Source of the DNA: an uncultured bacterium
GTDB taxonomy: Bacteria > Edwardsbacteria > AC1 > EtOH8
Assembly: GCA_937863685.1 (NCBI GenBank)
Contig: CALMGM010000005.1
Coordinates: 496,001 to 560,000, forward strand
Reading direction: 5' to 3'
DNA length: 64,000 bases
Part shown: piece after piece, positions 8,688-17,633 of the stretch
Numbering within the stretch: position 1 is the stretch's first letter
How the letters are laid out: each line of letters starts with the position of its first letter
Made by a program: the position numbers and the translations under genes
Notes under the pieces: model-generated
What the model was told of the DNA's origin: nothing
Database searches by the model: none
Seen by the model: the letters and a program-made list of their open reading frames with translations, nothing else

Positions 8688-9683
8688 TCAGGCCAACCCC
8701 TCTTCGGTAGGTACTTTTTCGCCTGTGTATATCAGCGGCAATCCCAGCAGGTACATCCCGGGATAGAATAATATTCCCTCCAATATTGATTTGATCTGGC
8801 GCTGCCGGTAAAACCGGGCGATCAGGCCCGCCAGGAAATGGAACTTGTGTCTGCCGGTAAAGCTGCCAGCTGCCAGCCTTTGCCTGATATTGGCAGGAAA
8901 GAGGCAGCCACCCCGGAAACCCGATCTCTCCAGTAATCCCAGCCAGGTGGAAATACTGTAATGCTTTTCTATCACCCCCTCCGGACCCTCCAGACGTCCG
9001 GCACTGCTTTGAAACGCTTCGGCCAGACCCCGAACCGGCTCATTGATGATCTCCAGCCTCCCCCGGGATTCCATGGTCCGGCATATCTCGGCCAGGCTGG
9101 AGGCCAGGTCTCGGCTGTGGTGCAGGGCAGCCGAGGCAAAGGTCAGGATGAAGGTCTCTGGACGGAAAGGCAGATTGTTGACGTCGGCCAGCACCCGGTC
9201 GAAATAAATAGTCCGGTTGAAATACTGCCGGCCCAGCTCCAGTTTGTTGTCGTTCGAGATGTCTATGGCCACCGCCCGGTATCCCCTGCCGGCCAGCCCG
9301 GCCGTGGTCCAACAGGTGCCGGCTCCCACATCCAGCACCCAACCCTGCCCGGGATCCAGACGGGAAATCAATTCCCGGTAATTGGCCTCGGTATCCTGCC
9401 GGTAGACGCTATCCATGTGCCCGCGACTGGCCAGCATCTCGGGAGAGGCGCCGGACAGTGTTTCCTTAGCTCTTTTATAAACCAGGCGGGCCATACTGAC
9501 CGAAGGATCGACAAAGACCAGAGCATCCAGAATGCCGTTCTCTATCGGGTATGTCAGGCCGCAACGGCGGCAAACCACAGATCCCGTGGTCACCTCGATT
9601 TTGTTTTGGTTCTTTACGGTCAGATGCAGATCATCCGATCCGCATCTCAGGCAGATCAATATTTCAACCAAGGCCGGTCTCAT
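8688..9683 (-). CDS. SAM methyltransferase with N-terminal Trm112-like zinc domain
   Basis: The track ORF begins at 9845, but its first 54 residues lie over the upstream gene and are Arg-rich nonsense. The ATG at 9683 overlaps the upstream GT2 stop (ATGA) and starts MRPALVEILICLRC. The 331-aa protein has a short zinc-binding region with two CxxC pairs (CLRC, CRRC), then a class I methyltransferase with VLDVGAGTCWTTAGL (motif I) and an ASAALHHSRDL segment after the acceptor loop. This two-part layout is common in glycan and antibiotic clusters. The substrate is unknown. Confidence 0.83.
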   Translation of the reverse strand: MRPALVEILICLRCGSDDLHLTVKNQNKIEVTTGSVVCRRCGLTYPIENGILDALVFVDPSVSMARLVYKRAKETLSGASPEMLASRGHMDSVYRQDTEANYRELISRLDPGQGWVLDVGAGTCWTTAGLAGRGYRAVAIDISNDNKLELGRQYFNRTIYFDRVLADVNNLPFRPETFILTFASAALHHSRDLASSLAEICRTMESRGRLEIINEPVRGLAEAFQSSAGRLEGPEGVIEKHYSISTWLGLLERSGFRGGCLFPANIRQRLAAGSFTGRHKFHFLAGLIARFYRQRQIKSILEGILFYPGMYLLGLPLIYTGEKVPTEEGLA

Positions 9684-10624
9684 ACAGCGCCGTCCCCCTT
9701 TATGACCGAATGCCGGCCGGCCGGACCGAACCAGACCAGGCGCCAAAGTTTGCCAAGTAACAGCGGTTCGGGTCTGGGTACGATATCGGTCCACCTGTCT
9801 CTTTTGGGAATTTCGCCAAACCGATGCTCGATTGGTTGTGACCAACTTATTCCGTTGTCAGCCTTTTGCCGCCATTTATGCCGGAATAGGTAGCGTGAGC
9901 GCCTAACGTGCAGTTTCCAAATCGTCGATTCCCTCCCTCCCCGAAAAATACTTGATCTGCTGGCGAAGTGGTAGAAAATGATCGAAGGAACCCGCACCAT
10001 CCGCGGGGCCTCGCTCAGACGAACCAGTCTAATAAACAAGTCCGGGTCAGATGCCGCACCTGGGTTAAAACGCTCGTCCAGACCGTTCACTGAGTCCCAT
10101 AAATTACGCGAAATCATAAAAGGATAATTAATGCCGAGTTCTGTTTTCTCCTTGATTTCGGCCCCCGCTTTTTTTGCCTCCTCGTTGAAATTCGCTATTC
10201 TGAATTCATCGGGATTATTGCCAAAACTACGGGTCATAAAGCAGGACGGCACCGGTATCAATCCCGGCTCCCAGCAGGCGGCGCTGACCACGGTGTCATT
10301 CGTGCAGTGTTTTAGAAATATATCCGCCCAATTCGGACTGGGAACCATGTCGTCGTTGACTATCAGCATATATTCGCCACGGGCTTCCCTGGCTGCTAGG
10401 TTAGTCGCTGTGCATAAACCTTGTCGCCGTCGAGTCATGCTGATGGTAACCGGAAGCTTTTCTAGATAATTCCTCACACCCCGGTTGTCGCCATCCAAGC
10501 CTATGATCACTTCAACCCTTGGGCAACGGAGGTAGCAAGGCAGCAAAAGCTTCAAATATTCTGTACCGGTGAAGGTCGGTATAATCACCGATATGAGGGG
10601 TTTATCGCTGTACGTCATCAACAT
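9680..10624 (-). CDS. GT2-family glycosyltransferase
   Basis: A 314-aa GT-A fold transferase. It starts LISVIIPTFTGTEY, reaches the donor-binding DGDNRG and the acidic metal-binding VNDDM (DxD-like, about residues 100-104), and has an ASDPDLFIRLVRL segment in the acceptor half (about 200). The C-terminal third is basic and may contact the membrane. The start at 10624 has no good ribosome site; the ATG two codons on is an equally possible start. It overlaps the methyltransferase start by 4 nt and follows the asparagine-synthase-like gene. Confidence 0.85.
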   Translation of the reverse strand: MLMTYSDKPLISVIIPTFTGTEYLKLLLPCYLRCPRVEVIIGLDGDNRGVRNYLEKLPVTISMTRRRQGLCTATNLAAREARGEYMLIVNDDMVPSPNWADIFLKHCTNDTVVSAACWEPGLIPVPSCFMTRSFGNNPDEFRIANFNEEAKKAGAEIKEKTELGINYPFMISRNLWDSVNGLDERFNPGAASDPDLFIRLVRLSEAPRMVRVPSIIFYHFASRSSIFRGGRESTIWKLHVRRSRYLFRHKWRQKADNGISWSQPIEHRFGEIPKRDRWTDIVPRPEPLLLGKLWRLVWFGPAGRHSVIKGDGAV

Positions 10625-10672
10625 TTATAATGCAGGTTATCATATTCATCTTTTCAACAATTGAACGTAATC

Positions 10673-12424
10673 TCATTTAGTATCTACTGATGATTGATAA
10701 ACCTCGTTGCTGTGCAAACTCCCTAGGGGTATGCAGTTTGGATCAGACTGCTGATTCAGTGCAGATAAAGAAATTAATTGTCCGAGAATCCGCGTCCGAT
10801 TATTTCCCCGTAAATGCTCATCCCAGATGTTGGTAACACCGCTAATATCCAAAAAGGACGGTAGATGTCTACAAAATAACATCTCATGGGCCCAGTCTTT
10901 CAGCGGCCCTCTTAACCAGTCTCCAAAATTTACTATCGGTAAAATCCTATGTTTGCAGCCCGGCCACCAGTATAGCGGCGGCAACCCATCGGTCAGGGGC
11001 TTTCCGGTTTTATCCCAAACGACCCGGGATAGTTCGGGGCAAATTGCGGTGATCATCAAGCGATGAAAGGACGACCCCAATTTCCACCGGATGGGAAGAT
11101 CGGCGAACAGGTCGAGGACCGATTCTTTCAGAAACGGGTGGCACCGTCGAAGAAACAACCCATGTAGCTGCTGCCCTGGCATCAGGAAACGCCGCACTGT
11201 TTGCTCCAGATATAGAGACTCAAGAAAACAAGATAGGCTCGGGGCTTCTGCCAGTGTCTGCCAAAGCTGATTCTTTCTGGTTTCCCCTTGTGTTATTATT
11301 TGCGTCAGCGCTTCTGGCAAAAAGACCGATTCCCACACAGGGCGTAGTCGTCCCGTCATTCTTCTGGTAATGATGGCATCAATAAATGCCTTGCCAACAA
11401 ATTGCGCTGGATCGATACCTGCAATCAGCTTCCCGAACCAAGAAAAATCGTAAAATGGTGCCCGTCCGTACTCGCTGCCGGTACCCGTAATGGTTATCGA
11501 CCCTTGATTGTGCCGATAGAACTCCTCCGGCATCGCAATAGAGCCATCCACCGGCGAGGCCTCTCCGCCGGTCCAGGTGGATATATGCCTGCTCTGTTTT
11601 ATGAAATCATCAGGTTTGATCTCGATAAATAAGTGTTCAATGCCGAGCCGCTTAGCTATGTCCTCCGCTATTTCCCGGTCGGTTGATTGAGGTTGTCCAA
11701 AAGTATAGGTTTGCGGCTTGATACCTGCGCGTAGCAACATCGCTAATAGTAGTCTGGAATCAAGCCCCCCTGAAAGCGGTAATAGCGTGCGTTGTAACGA
11801 TTCAATGTCAGCGCCCAGTGCATTGGTAGCCGAATGAATAAGAATACTTGCTTCATCTAATGAATGGCCAGCCGGATGCTTTCCCCTGACCGTTGGCATC
11901 AGACGGTCCCTTGTAACGCTATTGTTTATCCAATCGATTGCTACAAGTTCGTTCGGGCCGATTAGTTCGACAGCGGTGTGCAGGGTCTCATTTCCCAGAA
12001 TGTGGCTGGTGGCAAAAAGGTCGGCGGCGGCGGAAATATTCCACTCTGCGTCGTTCAACTGCAGGCCCAGTAGATTCGGATAATTAGCCCACCGCTTGTG
12101 TATCAAGGAAAAATAAAGCGGGAAAGCGCCGTAACGGGATCCCAACAGAAACAGCTTTTTGTCGTTCGGTCTCCAGTGCCAGCTGGAGAATAAATGATTT
12201 TTAGCGCAGTTTGCCAGAATCGATCGATAACTATGATGGAAGCCTCGATGCAATTCGTTCATAAGCCCAGAATCAATGAATTCGCCCCAAGCCACTGTTA
12301 TGCCGCTCTTGTCGGCTTGCGTTCCCGTTTCACCCTCGAATCCCTTGACGGAAAAAAAGGTTTCGTCAAATCGTCCAGGCAATCCCAAAGAATTGTGGCC
12401 GTATGAAGCAGCCATAAATGCCAT
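10673..12424 (-). CDS. Asparagine-synthase-family amidotransferase-like protein
   Basis: A 583-aa protein whose C-terminal half is an Asn_synthase ATP-pyrophosphatase domain with the PP-loop LPLSGGLDSRLLLAML (about residues 210-225) and the TGTGSEYG segment. The N-terminal half resembles a glutaminase domain but lacks the usual initiator Met-Cys nucleophile (it begins MAFMAAS), so it probably does not hydrolyse glutamine, as in beta-lactam synthetase-like relatives. Such proteins occur in O-antigen and capsule clusters where they may amidate sugar acids. A strong AGGAGG lies about 45 nt upstream, in front of a different short frame (see the finding). Base use looks slightly more AT-rich than in its neighbours, an impression only. 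Confidence 0.8.
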   Translation of the reverse strand: MAFMAASYGHNSLGLPGRFDETFFSVKGFEGETGTQADKSGITVAWGEFIDSGLMNELHRGFHHSYRSILANCAKNHLFSSWHWRPNDKKLFLLGSRYGAFPLYFSLIHKRWANYPNLLGLQLNDAEWNISAAADLFATSHILGNETLHTAVELIGPNELVAIDWINNSVTRDRLMPTVRGKHPAGHSLDEASILIHSATNALGADIESLQRTLLPLSGGLDSRLLLAMLLRAGIKPQTYTFGQPQSTDREIAEDIAKRLGIEHLFIEIKPDDFIKQSRHISTWTGGEASPVDGSIAMPEEFYRHNQGSITITGTGSEYGRAPFYDFSWFGKLIAGIDPAQFVGKAFIDAIITRRMTGRLRPVWESVFLPEALTQIITQGETRKNQLWQTLAEAPSLSCFLESLYLEQTVRRFLMPGQQLHGLFLRRCHPFLKESVLDLFADLPIRWKLGSSFHRLMITAICPELSRVVWDKTGKPLTDGLPPLYWWPGCKHRILPIVNFGDWLRGPLKDWAHEMLFCRHLPSFLDISGVTNIWDEHLRGNNRTRILGQLISLSALNQQSDPNCIPLGSLHSNEVYQSSVDTK

Positions 12425-12475
12425 GGTTACCGACCGGTGAAGTAATTGTTTAACATTATCATGTAGCCTCCTAAT

Positions 12476-12513
12476 CGGGCACGATTACATACCGTTTAGT
12501 GATAATCGTCCCG
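12476..12513 (-). promoter_or_regulatory. Leader stem-loop upstream of the asparagine-synthase-like gene
   Basis: An imperfect inverted repeat CGGGCACGATTA / TAATCGTCCCG (about 11 bp, 14-nt loop) sits directly before an AGGAGG ribosome site. That site serves an 11-codon frame (MIMLNNYFTGR, stop) ending just before the annotated ATG. There is no U tract, so a simple terminator is unlikely. The rest of 12425-12576 shows no gene. Confidence 0.4.
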
Positions 12514-12576
12514 AATTTATAAATACCATAGAAGGATAATTCCCAGAAAGATTGATTGACTATAAATATCTTATAC

Positions 12577-13272
12577 CTATGGGATATCGGATTTGATGAT
12601 CCTTTTTACCGCCTGCGGACCGCAGTTGTACAGCATATCGATGATCGACAGCCCCGGAATGAATTCTCCCCACAGCTGGGGATAGGCCTGCGGATGATAG
12701 GTGACAAACCGGAGATCTATTCCGGCGGCCTTAAACTTGCTCTGGTCAAGATATTTCTTTCCGCCCGGCCCTGACAGATAAACGTCGGCCGACAGTTTTT
12801 TGCAAACATCTATCAGCAGTTCACTGGATCGTGAATCTATATTCATGTCTGACAGATTTACGTATTGCGGGATTATCTCCAAATCTTTTGCCAACGCTTT
12901 GACCAGGTTGATATTTAATTTCGACAGGCGGTCATGTTTTTTTTTGTAGGCCCTCTCGCTCAGCCACTGGTAATCCCCGAAATAAGGCGATTGGGAATAG
13001 CATGATATAATATTTCTGTTGTGGTTCTTCTGCCATTCTTTCTGATTGTCGATTTCCACCTCGGAAATCTCCTGGTAATAACGACCTTTTTTAAAGACCG
13101 GAACCGACAACCACTGCGCTTTGCCGTTTACCCCCTTTATCAGACAGCGGGCTGTGTATGATGTCCGCGAATATTGCACGCTGTCCAGGAATACAAAAGC
13201 ATCGCAACGGGCCATCTTATAAAAGTATCCGGCCCAAGGAAGGTAATTTGGCTGATGAGCGGCTAGGATCAT
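12577..13272 (-). CDS. WbqC-family protein
   Basis: The track ORF starts at 13410, but the first 46 residues lie over the deacetylase gene. The ATG at 13272, 5 nt after that gene's stop, gives a 231-aa protein starting MILAAHQPNYLPWAGYFYKM, the diagnostic beginning of the WbqC-like family. Further conserved pieces are FLDSVQYSR, NIISCYSQSPYF and YLSGPGGKKYLD. WbqC proteins occur in O-antigen and glycan clusters and are thought to be transferases acting on amino sugars, but the reaction is not established. The neighbouring deacetylase and amidotransferase-like genes fit modification of an amino sugar. Confidence 0.85.
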   Translation of the reverse strand: MILAAHQPNYLPWAGYFYKMARCDAFVFLDSVQYSRTSYTARCLIKGVNGKAQWLSVPVFKKGRYYQEISEVEIDNQKEWQKNHNRNIISCYSQSPYFGDYQWLSERAYKKKHDRLSKLNINLVKALAKDLEIIPQYVNLSDMNIDSRSSELLIDVCKKLSADVYLSGPGGKKYLDQSKFKAAGIDLRFVTYHPQAYPQLWGEFIPGLSIIDMLYNCGPQAVKRIIKSDIP

Positions 13273-13277
13273 AATAG

Positions 13278-13907
13278 TTATCTGATGACCCAGCGGATGA
13301 CCTCGAAAGCCTCGGCAAAGGCGGCCCCGATCTGGGTCCCTCGGGTCTTGGCCAGGGCCCGGATGAACTCCTCGTTGGCATAGAACCGGTCCAACTGCGA
13401 CTTGTAGCATTTCAGGGCATTGACCTTGGCCTGAATGTGCTTTTCATCCAGCAGGACGAAGGATTCGGTGTTGAAGGTCTTGTTGTTCCAAGGGATCTCG
13501 TAGCCCAAGATGGTCCGGTCCTTGAATGCCCGGAAACCCTCCTGGGCGACGGTCAGGTGGTCTTGGTGGGTGTCGTTGAAACAGGGCATCAGTACCAGGT
13601 CCGGCTCGATCCTGTCCTTGAGGGCCACCATGTCCTCCAGCAGGGCCTGGCGGTGTTCCGGAAAATCCCTGACGCTGTAATCATAGATGAACCGGTTCTT
13701 AGCGGCGATGCCCAGACTGTCCAAGGCGGCATTCAGTTCGTTCTTGAGGGTGTCGGGGTGGGCGCCGGGCGGCAGGGATTTCTCGGCCGAAGAAAAGGCC
13801 GCATAGCAGACCTCGGCCCCCTGCTCCAATAGCTTGGCCATAAACCCGCCGCAGCCGAATTCCCCGTCATCGGTATGCGGCGCCAGCACCAGAATTTTTT
13901 TAAACAT
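13278..13907 (-). CDS. PIG-L/LmbE family deacetylase
   Basis: A 209-aa zinc-dependent deacetylase. I chose the ATG at 13907 because it has an AGGAG ribosome site; the track start at 13922 lies in front of that site. The zinc motif is PHTDDGEFGCGG (residues 10-21; the family usually has PHPDD, so Thr replaces Pro). The second metal motif is HQDH (about 113-116). Family members remove an N-acetyl group from GlcNAc-containing substrates. Its place beside WbqC suggests it exposes an amine on the sugar for further acylation, which is an inference. Confidence 0.87.
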   Translation of the reverse strand: MFKKILVLAPHTDDGEFGCGGFMAKLLEQGAEVCYAAFSSAEKSLPPGAHPDTLKNELNAALDSLGIAAKNRFIYDYSVRDFPEHRQALLEDMVALKDRIEPDLVLMPCFNDTHQDHLTVAQEGFRAFKDRTILGYEIPWNNKTFNTESFVLLDEKHIQAKVNALKCYKSQLDRFYANEEFIRALAKTRGTQIGAAFAEAFEVIRWVIR

Positions 13908-13926
13908 GTATCGCTCCTGCAAAATA

Positions 13927-15192
13927 TTAAACCTTCAATCCCTGGTCAATGATGGATCGCCATTTGTCAGCGCACCTGTCTATGGAGAGAATTTCTTCAA
14001 CCAACTTAAGTCCGTTATTGCGGCAGTTCCCATAATCCGCCAACAATCCTCCTTCTTTTTCCATAGGCTCGTCCTGATCTGGATCAACCACTATCCCGCA
14101 GCGGTATTTTTCGATAAGCCGGGCCACCCCCTCCACATGCGGGGTACAGATCACCGGCATCCCGGCAGCCAGGTATTCGCCCAGCTTTACCGACAGGCAG
14201 ACCTTGGTGTTGGCAACCTTCCGCTCCAGGATCAGGCCGGCATCCCCCATCGCCATCATATCAGCCAGCTCCGGACCGGCCGGATGATATATCCTGAAAT
14301 CATCCGGGCCCAGCCCCTCCTCCAACAGGGCCCTTTCGATGGCCGGGCCAAAGGCGGGTGTTCCCGAAGCAACTATCAGAATAGCATCGGGCCTGACTTT
14401 TTTAAAACGCAACAGGTATTTTCCGGCCAGGCCCCGGTCGCCAAGCGTGCCGAAGGAGCCCAGATGCAGCAGAACGAAACGATCATCCAGCCCGTATTTT
14501 GCCTTGGTCTTCCCCTTATCCGGCGGCCTGATCTTGCCGGAGTCCACGCAACAGGGAATGAACTTCACCCTGGCGCCGGGGTCGATGTCCAGAACATGCT
14601 CCACGAAAGGCTGAGAAACGACCACACAGGCACGGGAGGAAACAATGATCTTTTTTTCCAGTTCTTTCCAGAACTGATAATCCGGGGAATTTACATCATA
14701 TCTGTCGGCATTTACCGCCTCCTCGGGATACATGCCCCGCAGGTCGAATAGATAGGGGATCTTCAATATCTTCTTTGCCCAGCAGGCCAGCAGGGCCGCC
14801 GGGTAACTCCGGGCTATTATCAGATCGGGCTTCAGGAACAACAACTTCAGGATAAATCCCGGAAGGGTGGCAGCAACAAATAATGCCGTCTCGCTTTTCC
14901 GCAAGTTGAACTGTCTGGGCATAAAAGGGTACAGTGCCAGGCTTACCCGGTATTTGATATTTTTTATCGATAATCCCGAGCGCAGCGATGCATTCCTATT
15001 ATGGTTCTGTATATATTGCCCCAGGGGGTTCCGGCGGCCCAGATAGAAGGCCAGCGGGATCACCGATAGGAATGAAAGCTGCCACCGGCCGTTTGATAAA
15101 GCCAATGCCTTGGCCAGGGGATCGAAGAACTGTGTCTCTACCAGCCGAGAGCGGAACGGTGCCTCGATGGCGGTCAGAGCCAGCACCTTCAT
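13927..15192 (-). CDS. GT4-like glycosyltransferase
   Basis: A 421-aa GT-B transferase. The acceptor half contains DLIIARSYPAALLACWAKK and YLFDLRGMYPEE, as in family 4 enzymes using UDP- or GDP-sugars. The donor half starts at LLHLGSFGTLGDRG (about residue 246) and has VCLSVKLGEYLAAGMPVICTP near 345, where the E of KLGEYLAAG corresponds to the second Glu of the E-x7-E signature. It begins 1 nt before the radical SAM stop, so it is co-translated. Donor and acceptor are unknown. Confidence 0.84.
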   Translation of the reverse strand: MKVLALTAIEAPFRSRLVETQFFDPLAKALALSNGRWQLSFLSVIPLAFYLGRRNPLGQYIQNHNRNASLRSGLSIKNIKYRVSLALYPFMPRQFNLRKSETALFVAATLPGFILKLLFLKPDLIIARSYPAALLACWAKKILKIPYLFDLRGMYPEEAVNADRYDVNSPDYQFWKELEKKIIVSSRACVVVSQPFVEHVLDIDPGARVKFIPCCVDSGKIRPPDKGKTKAKYGLDDRFVLLHLGSFGTLGDRGLAGKYLLRFKKVRPDAILIVASGTPAFGPAIERALLEEGLGPDDFRIYHPAGPELADMMAMGDAGLILERKVANTKVCLSVKLGEYLAAGMPVICTPHVEGVARLIEKYRCGIVVDPDQDEPMEKEGGLLADYGNCRNNGLKLVEEILSIDRCADKWRSIIDQGLKV

Positions 15193-15193
15193 A

Positions 15194-16300
15194 TCACAGA
15201 ACCCTCATCCGGTAACAATCTACGCAGATGGGAAATAGATTTGCCTCCGCCAGCCTTTTGCGGAATTTTAAAAACTCCTGCGAGTTCCAGGCCTCGGCCA
15301 GTTTCGCTTCCCGAAGGTCGCCGAAGCTCTGCCGGAAATGCTGGCAGTGGATCAGCCGGCCGGCCGGGTCCACCCTGACGGAATCCAGGGCTCCGCAGGT
15401 CAGCCGGTGTTTTTTCCTGATGCTGCCGTCCCGGATCTCCCGGTAATGCTTAAGAAAACCGTCCGGGCTGGTGCTGACCGACATGCCGCAGCTTTTGCCC
15501 AATGCCAGCCCGGATTGCAGATCCTCCAGCAATTGAAACGAAGCGGTTTTATATTCCAGTTCCGGTTTTGAGGTTATGCAGATGTCCTTTGCTCCGATGC
15601 CGGACAGGCTGGCCGTTTCTTCAATGTCGGCCTGGCGGTGGTTGACGATCAAAGAAACATCCATCGTTTTCACCTTCAGATCATCCAGCAGCCTTATCAG
15701 CTCTCCAAGCTTTTCCCGGTTGCTGTCCAGGATCAGGACGCTCACCGTCACCGGCAGTCCGGCCCCCACCGCCAGATCTATGCCCTTGCTGGCCCGGTTG
15801 AAAACATCCTTCCCCTGGCGTATCCTATCATCGACCCCCGCCACTCCTTCTAGCGAGGCCCCGAAATTCCTGATATGATCCTTATGATCGGACCAGACTT
15901 TGAGCCTCTCGGCACTGAGCAAAGTGGAATTGGTCTGGACCGAAACATCCATTCCCATCCCCACTGCCGCTTTCATCAGATCTTCCAGGTCATTTCTGAC
16001 GAACGGTTCGGAACCGATGAACCCGATGGTCCGGAAATCATGCTGTCTTTTCAGGTGATTTATGAATTCGATTGCACCACCGGTATCCATCTCAGGGCAG
16101 GAATTCTCGGTATGGTGCTGGCGGTGGCAGCACATGATGCAAGACAGGTTGCAGCGCTGGGTGGGCTCGAACACCAGCCCCCGGGGCAGGGGCAGCCGTT
16201 CGCCGGCCAGTGCCTTCCGGCGCAGGCCGCTGGCCTTCCGACGCTGCCTGATGGCCCTGAGGGGTGCCGCGTTTTTCAATATTTCAATCGGCGATCTCAT
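15194..16300 (-). CDS. Radical SAM enzyme with SPASM-like C-terminus
   Basis: A 368-aa protein. The radical SAM cluster motif CNLSCIMC (CxxxCxxC, about residues 50-57) follows RGLVFEPTQ. GFIGSEPFVRNDLEDLM corresponds to the GGEP SAM-binding motif, here with GSEP. The C-terminal region carries further cysteines (LTCGALDSVRVD, HCQHF, ICVDCYRM), the pattern of SPASM/twitch domains that bind an auxiliary iron-sulfur cluster. In polysaccharide clusters such enzymes may modify a sugar or lipid carrier. It overlaps the flippase end by 17 nt and is followed by a GT4 gene. Confidence 0.86.
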   Translation of the reverse strand: MRSPIEILKNAAPLRAIRQRRKASGLRRKALAGERLPLPRGLVFEPTQRCNLSCIMCCHRQHHTENSCPEMDTGGAIEFINHLKRQHDFRTIGFIGSEPFVRNDLEDLMKAAVGMGMDVSVQTNSTLLSAERLKVWSDHKDHIRNFGASLEGVAGVDDRIRQGKDVFNRASKGIDLAVGAGLPVTVSVLILDSNREKLGELIRLLDDLKVKTMDVSLIVNHRQADIEETASLSGIGAKDICITSKPELEYKTASFQLLEDLQSGLALGKSCGMSVSTSPDGFLKHYREIRDGSIRKKHRLTCGALDSVRVDPAGRLIHCQHFRQSFGDLREAKLAEAWNSQEFLKFRKRLAEANLFPICVDCYRMRVL

Positions 16301-17570
16301 TCATGCCGCTTTCGTGCTCGTTGATCAGTGAATATTCTTCCGCCTTTTCCGGAGACAATGTCTTCTTGGATTTATTCATGAACAATCCGATGAATAACAA
16401 TGCCTGGACAGCATAGGAAATGCTCGATGCTGCCGCTGCTCCCGAGATGCCATATTTCGGTATCAGCCACAGGTTCAACGGGATATTGCATAACAGTCCG
16501 GCCGCCTTGCCCCAGATCAAGACCTCGGGAGAGCCCATTTCGGCTATCAAGGGCGCCTCCAAAAACTTCGGCACCGACAACATCACCGTCCCCGGCAGCA
16601 ACAGGACGAACGGCCAGGCGGCCCCGGCGAAGGATTCGCCGTATAACAGCTTGATGACCGGGCCGATCAAGAAGGCCGAAACCACGGCCAGGCCGGAGGT
16701 GACCGCCAGGACCGTCATGGCTGATTTTTTTATTATACTCCGGGAAAGCCCGTTCCGGGCCAGCGCTGAGAAGACCGGGGCGTAAAGCCCTCTGGCTACC
16801 ATCCAAAGCAGTTCGGACAGAAAAGCAGCCGTAGCGTACAGTCCCACCTGGACATTGCCCCTCCAGAAAAGGAGCAGGAAGATGTCAGCCCGGTAATGCA
16901 GGAACCCCAAAATCTCCCCTGCGAAGACCTTCAGTCCGAATCTGAGAATATCGGCCGTTGGCTTGAATGAAAGTGCGGAGAACCCCGGTTTAAGATAGAT
17001 GAGCAGTACCGTCGCCGAGATGATGAAGGCCGCCCAGTTCAGGATCACCGAGGCCAGAAGCACCGCCTGGAGTTTATTGCTGAACAGGATAAGGAAGAAC
17101 AACAGGGTCGCCACCCGGAAAGCCTGAAAACCGGTCCTCCATCCGTTATAGCCCCGAAGCAGGCCCAGCCCCAGAAAGATCTCCGGCAGAAAGGTTAGCC
17201 ACAGGCCGGCAGGGATGATGCTCAGGATCAGGAAGCGGTTGAACCCGCCCCAGGCCACCGCCGGCAGCCTTACCACCGCTCCGGTGATGACCATGGTCAG
17301 GCCGCCCAGGACCAGGCTGGCCGCCAGCAGGAACATGACGATCGAGCCGGGCTGGTACTTTTTCCTGGCCAGCTGGTAGGCCCCCGAGGTCCCCAACCCC
17401 AGCTCGGCGAAGACCACTGCGGTCTGAGGGATCAGCAGACAGGCCACGAATATCCCCTTGAGCTCCGGGCCCAGTGCCCGGTTTATCAGGATACTGGCCA
17501 GCATCCCCAGGGCCAGCACCCCGGCATGGCTGATCAGGGTATCCAGGCTTTGGCTAAGTAGTTTTTTCAT
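16284..17570 (-). CDS. Oligosaccharide flippase (Wzx/MOP family)
   Basis: A 428-aa polytopic membrane protein with about 12 hydrophobic segments. It starts MKKLLSQSLDTLISHAGVLALG and has an early INRALGPELKGIF motif typical of the polysaccharide_synt/MOP group that flips lipid-linked repeat units. The track start at 17600 is a GTG inside the stem of a terminator; the ATG at 17570, just past that terminator, is the better start. It is the first gene of the glycan operon reading leftwards. No promoter is visible between the terminator and the start. Confidence 0.85.
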   Translation of the reverse strand: MKKLLSQSLDTLISHAGVLALGMLASILINRALGPELKGIFVACLLIPQTAVVFAELGLGTSGAYQLARKKYQPGSIVMFLLAASLVLGGLTMVITGAVVRLPAVAWGGFNRFLILSIIPAGLWLTFLPEIFLGLGLLRGYNGWRTGFQAFRVATLLFFLILFSNKLQAVLLASVILNWAAFIISATVLLIYLKPGFSALSFKPTADILRFGLKVFAGEILGFLHYRADIFLLLFWRGNVQVGLYATAAFLSELLWMVARGLYAPVFSALARNGLSRSIIKKSAMTVLAVTSGLAVVSAFLIGPVIKLLYGESFAGAAWPFVLLLPGTVMLSVPKFLEAPLIAEMGSPEVLIWGKAAGLLCNIPLNLWLIPKYGISGAAAASSISYAVQALLFIGLFMNKSKKTLSPEKAEEYSLINEHESGMNEIAD

Positions 17571-17573
17571 ATC

Positions 17574-17607
17574 AAAAAGACGGGGGATAGTTATTCTCAC
17601 CCCCGTC
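17574..17607 (-). terminator. Rho-independent terminator of the coiled-coil gene, abutting the flippase start
   Basis: On the minus strand GACGGGGG / CCCCCGTC forms an 8-bp GC stem with a 13-nt loop followed by TTTTTG. It lies 27 nt after the stop of the coiled-coil gene and only 4 nt before the flippase ATG, so transcription into the glycan operon must read through it or begin within it. Confidence 0.8.
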
Positions 17608-17633
17608 GCATTGGTCTCTTAAGTATCTGATTT

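Noticed and set aside
1-17600. Mobile island signs around the glycan cluster
   Set aside because: No transposase, integrase, attachment repeats or tRNA are seen at its ends; composition differences are mild.
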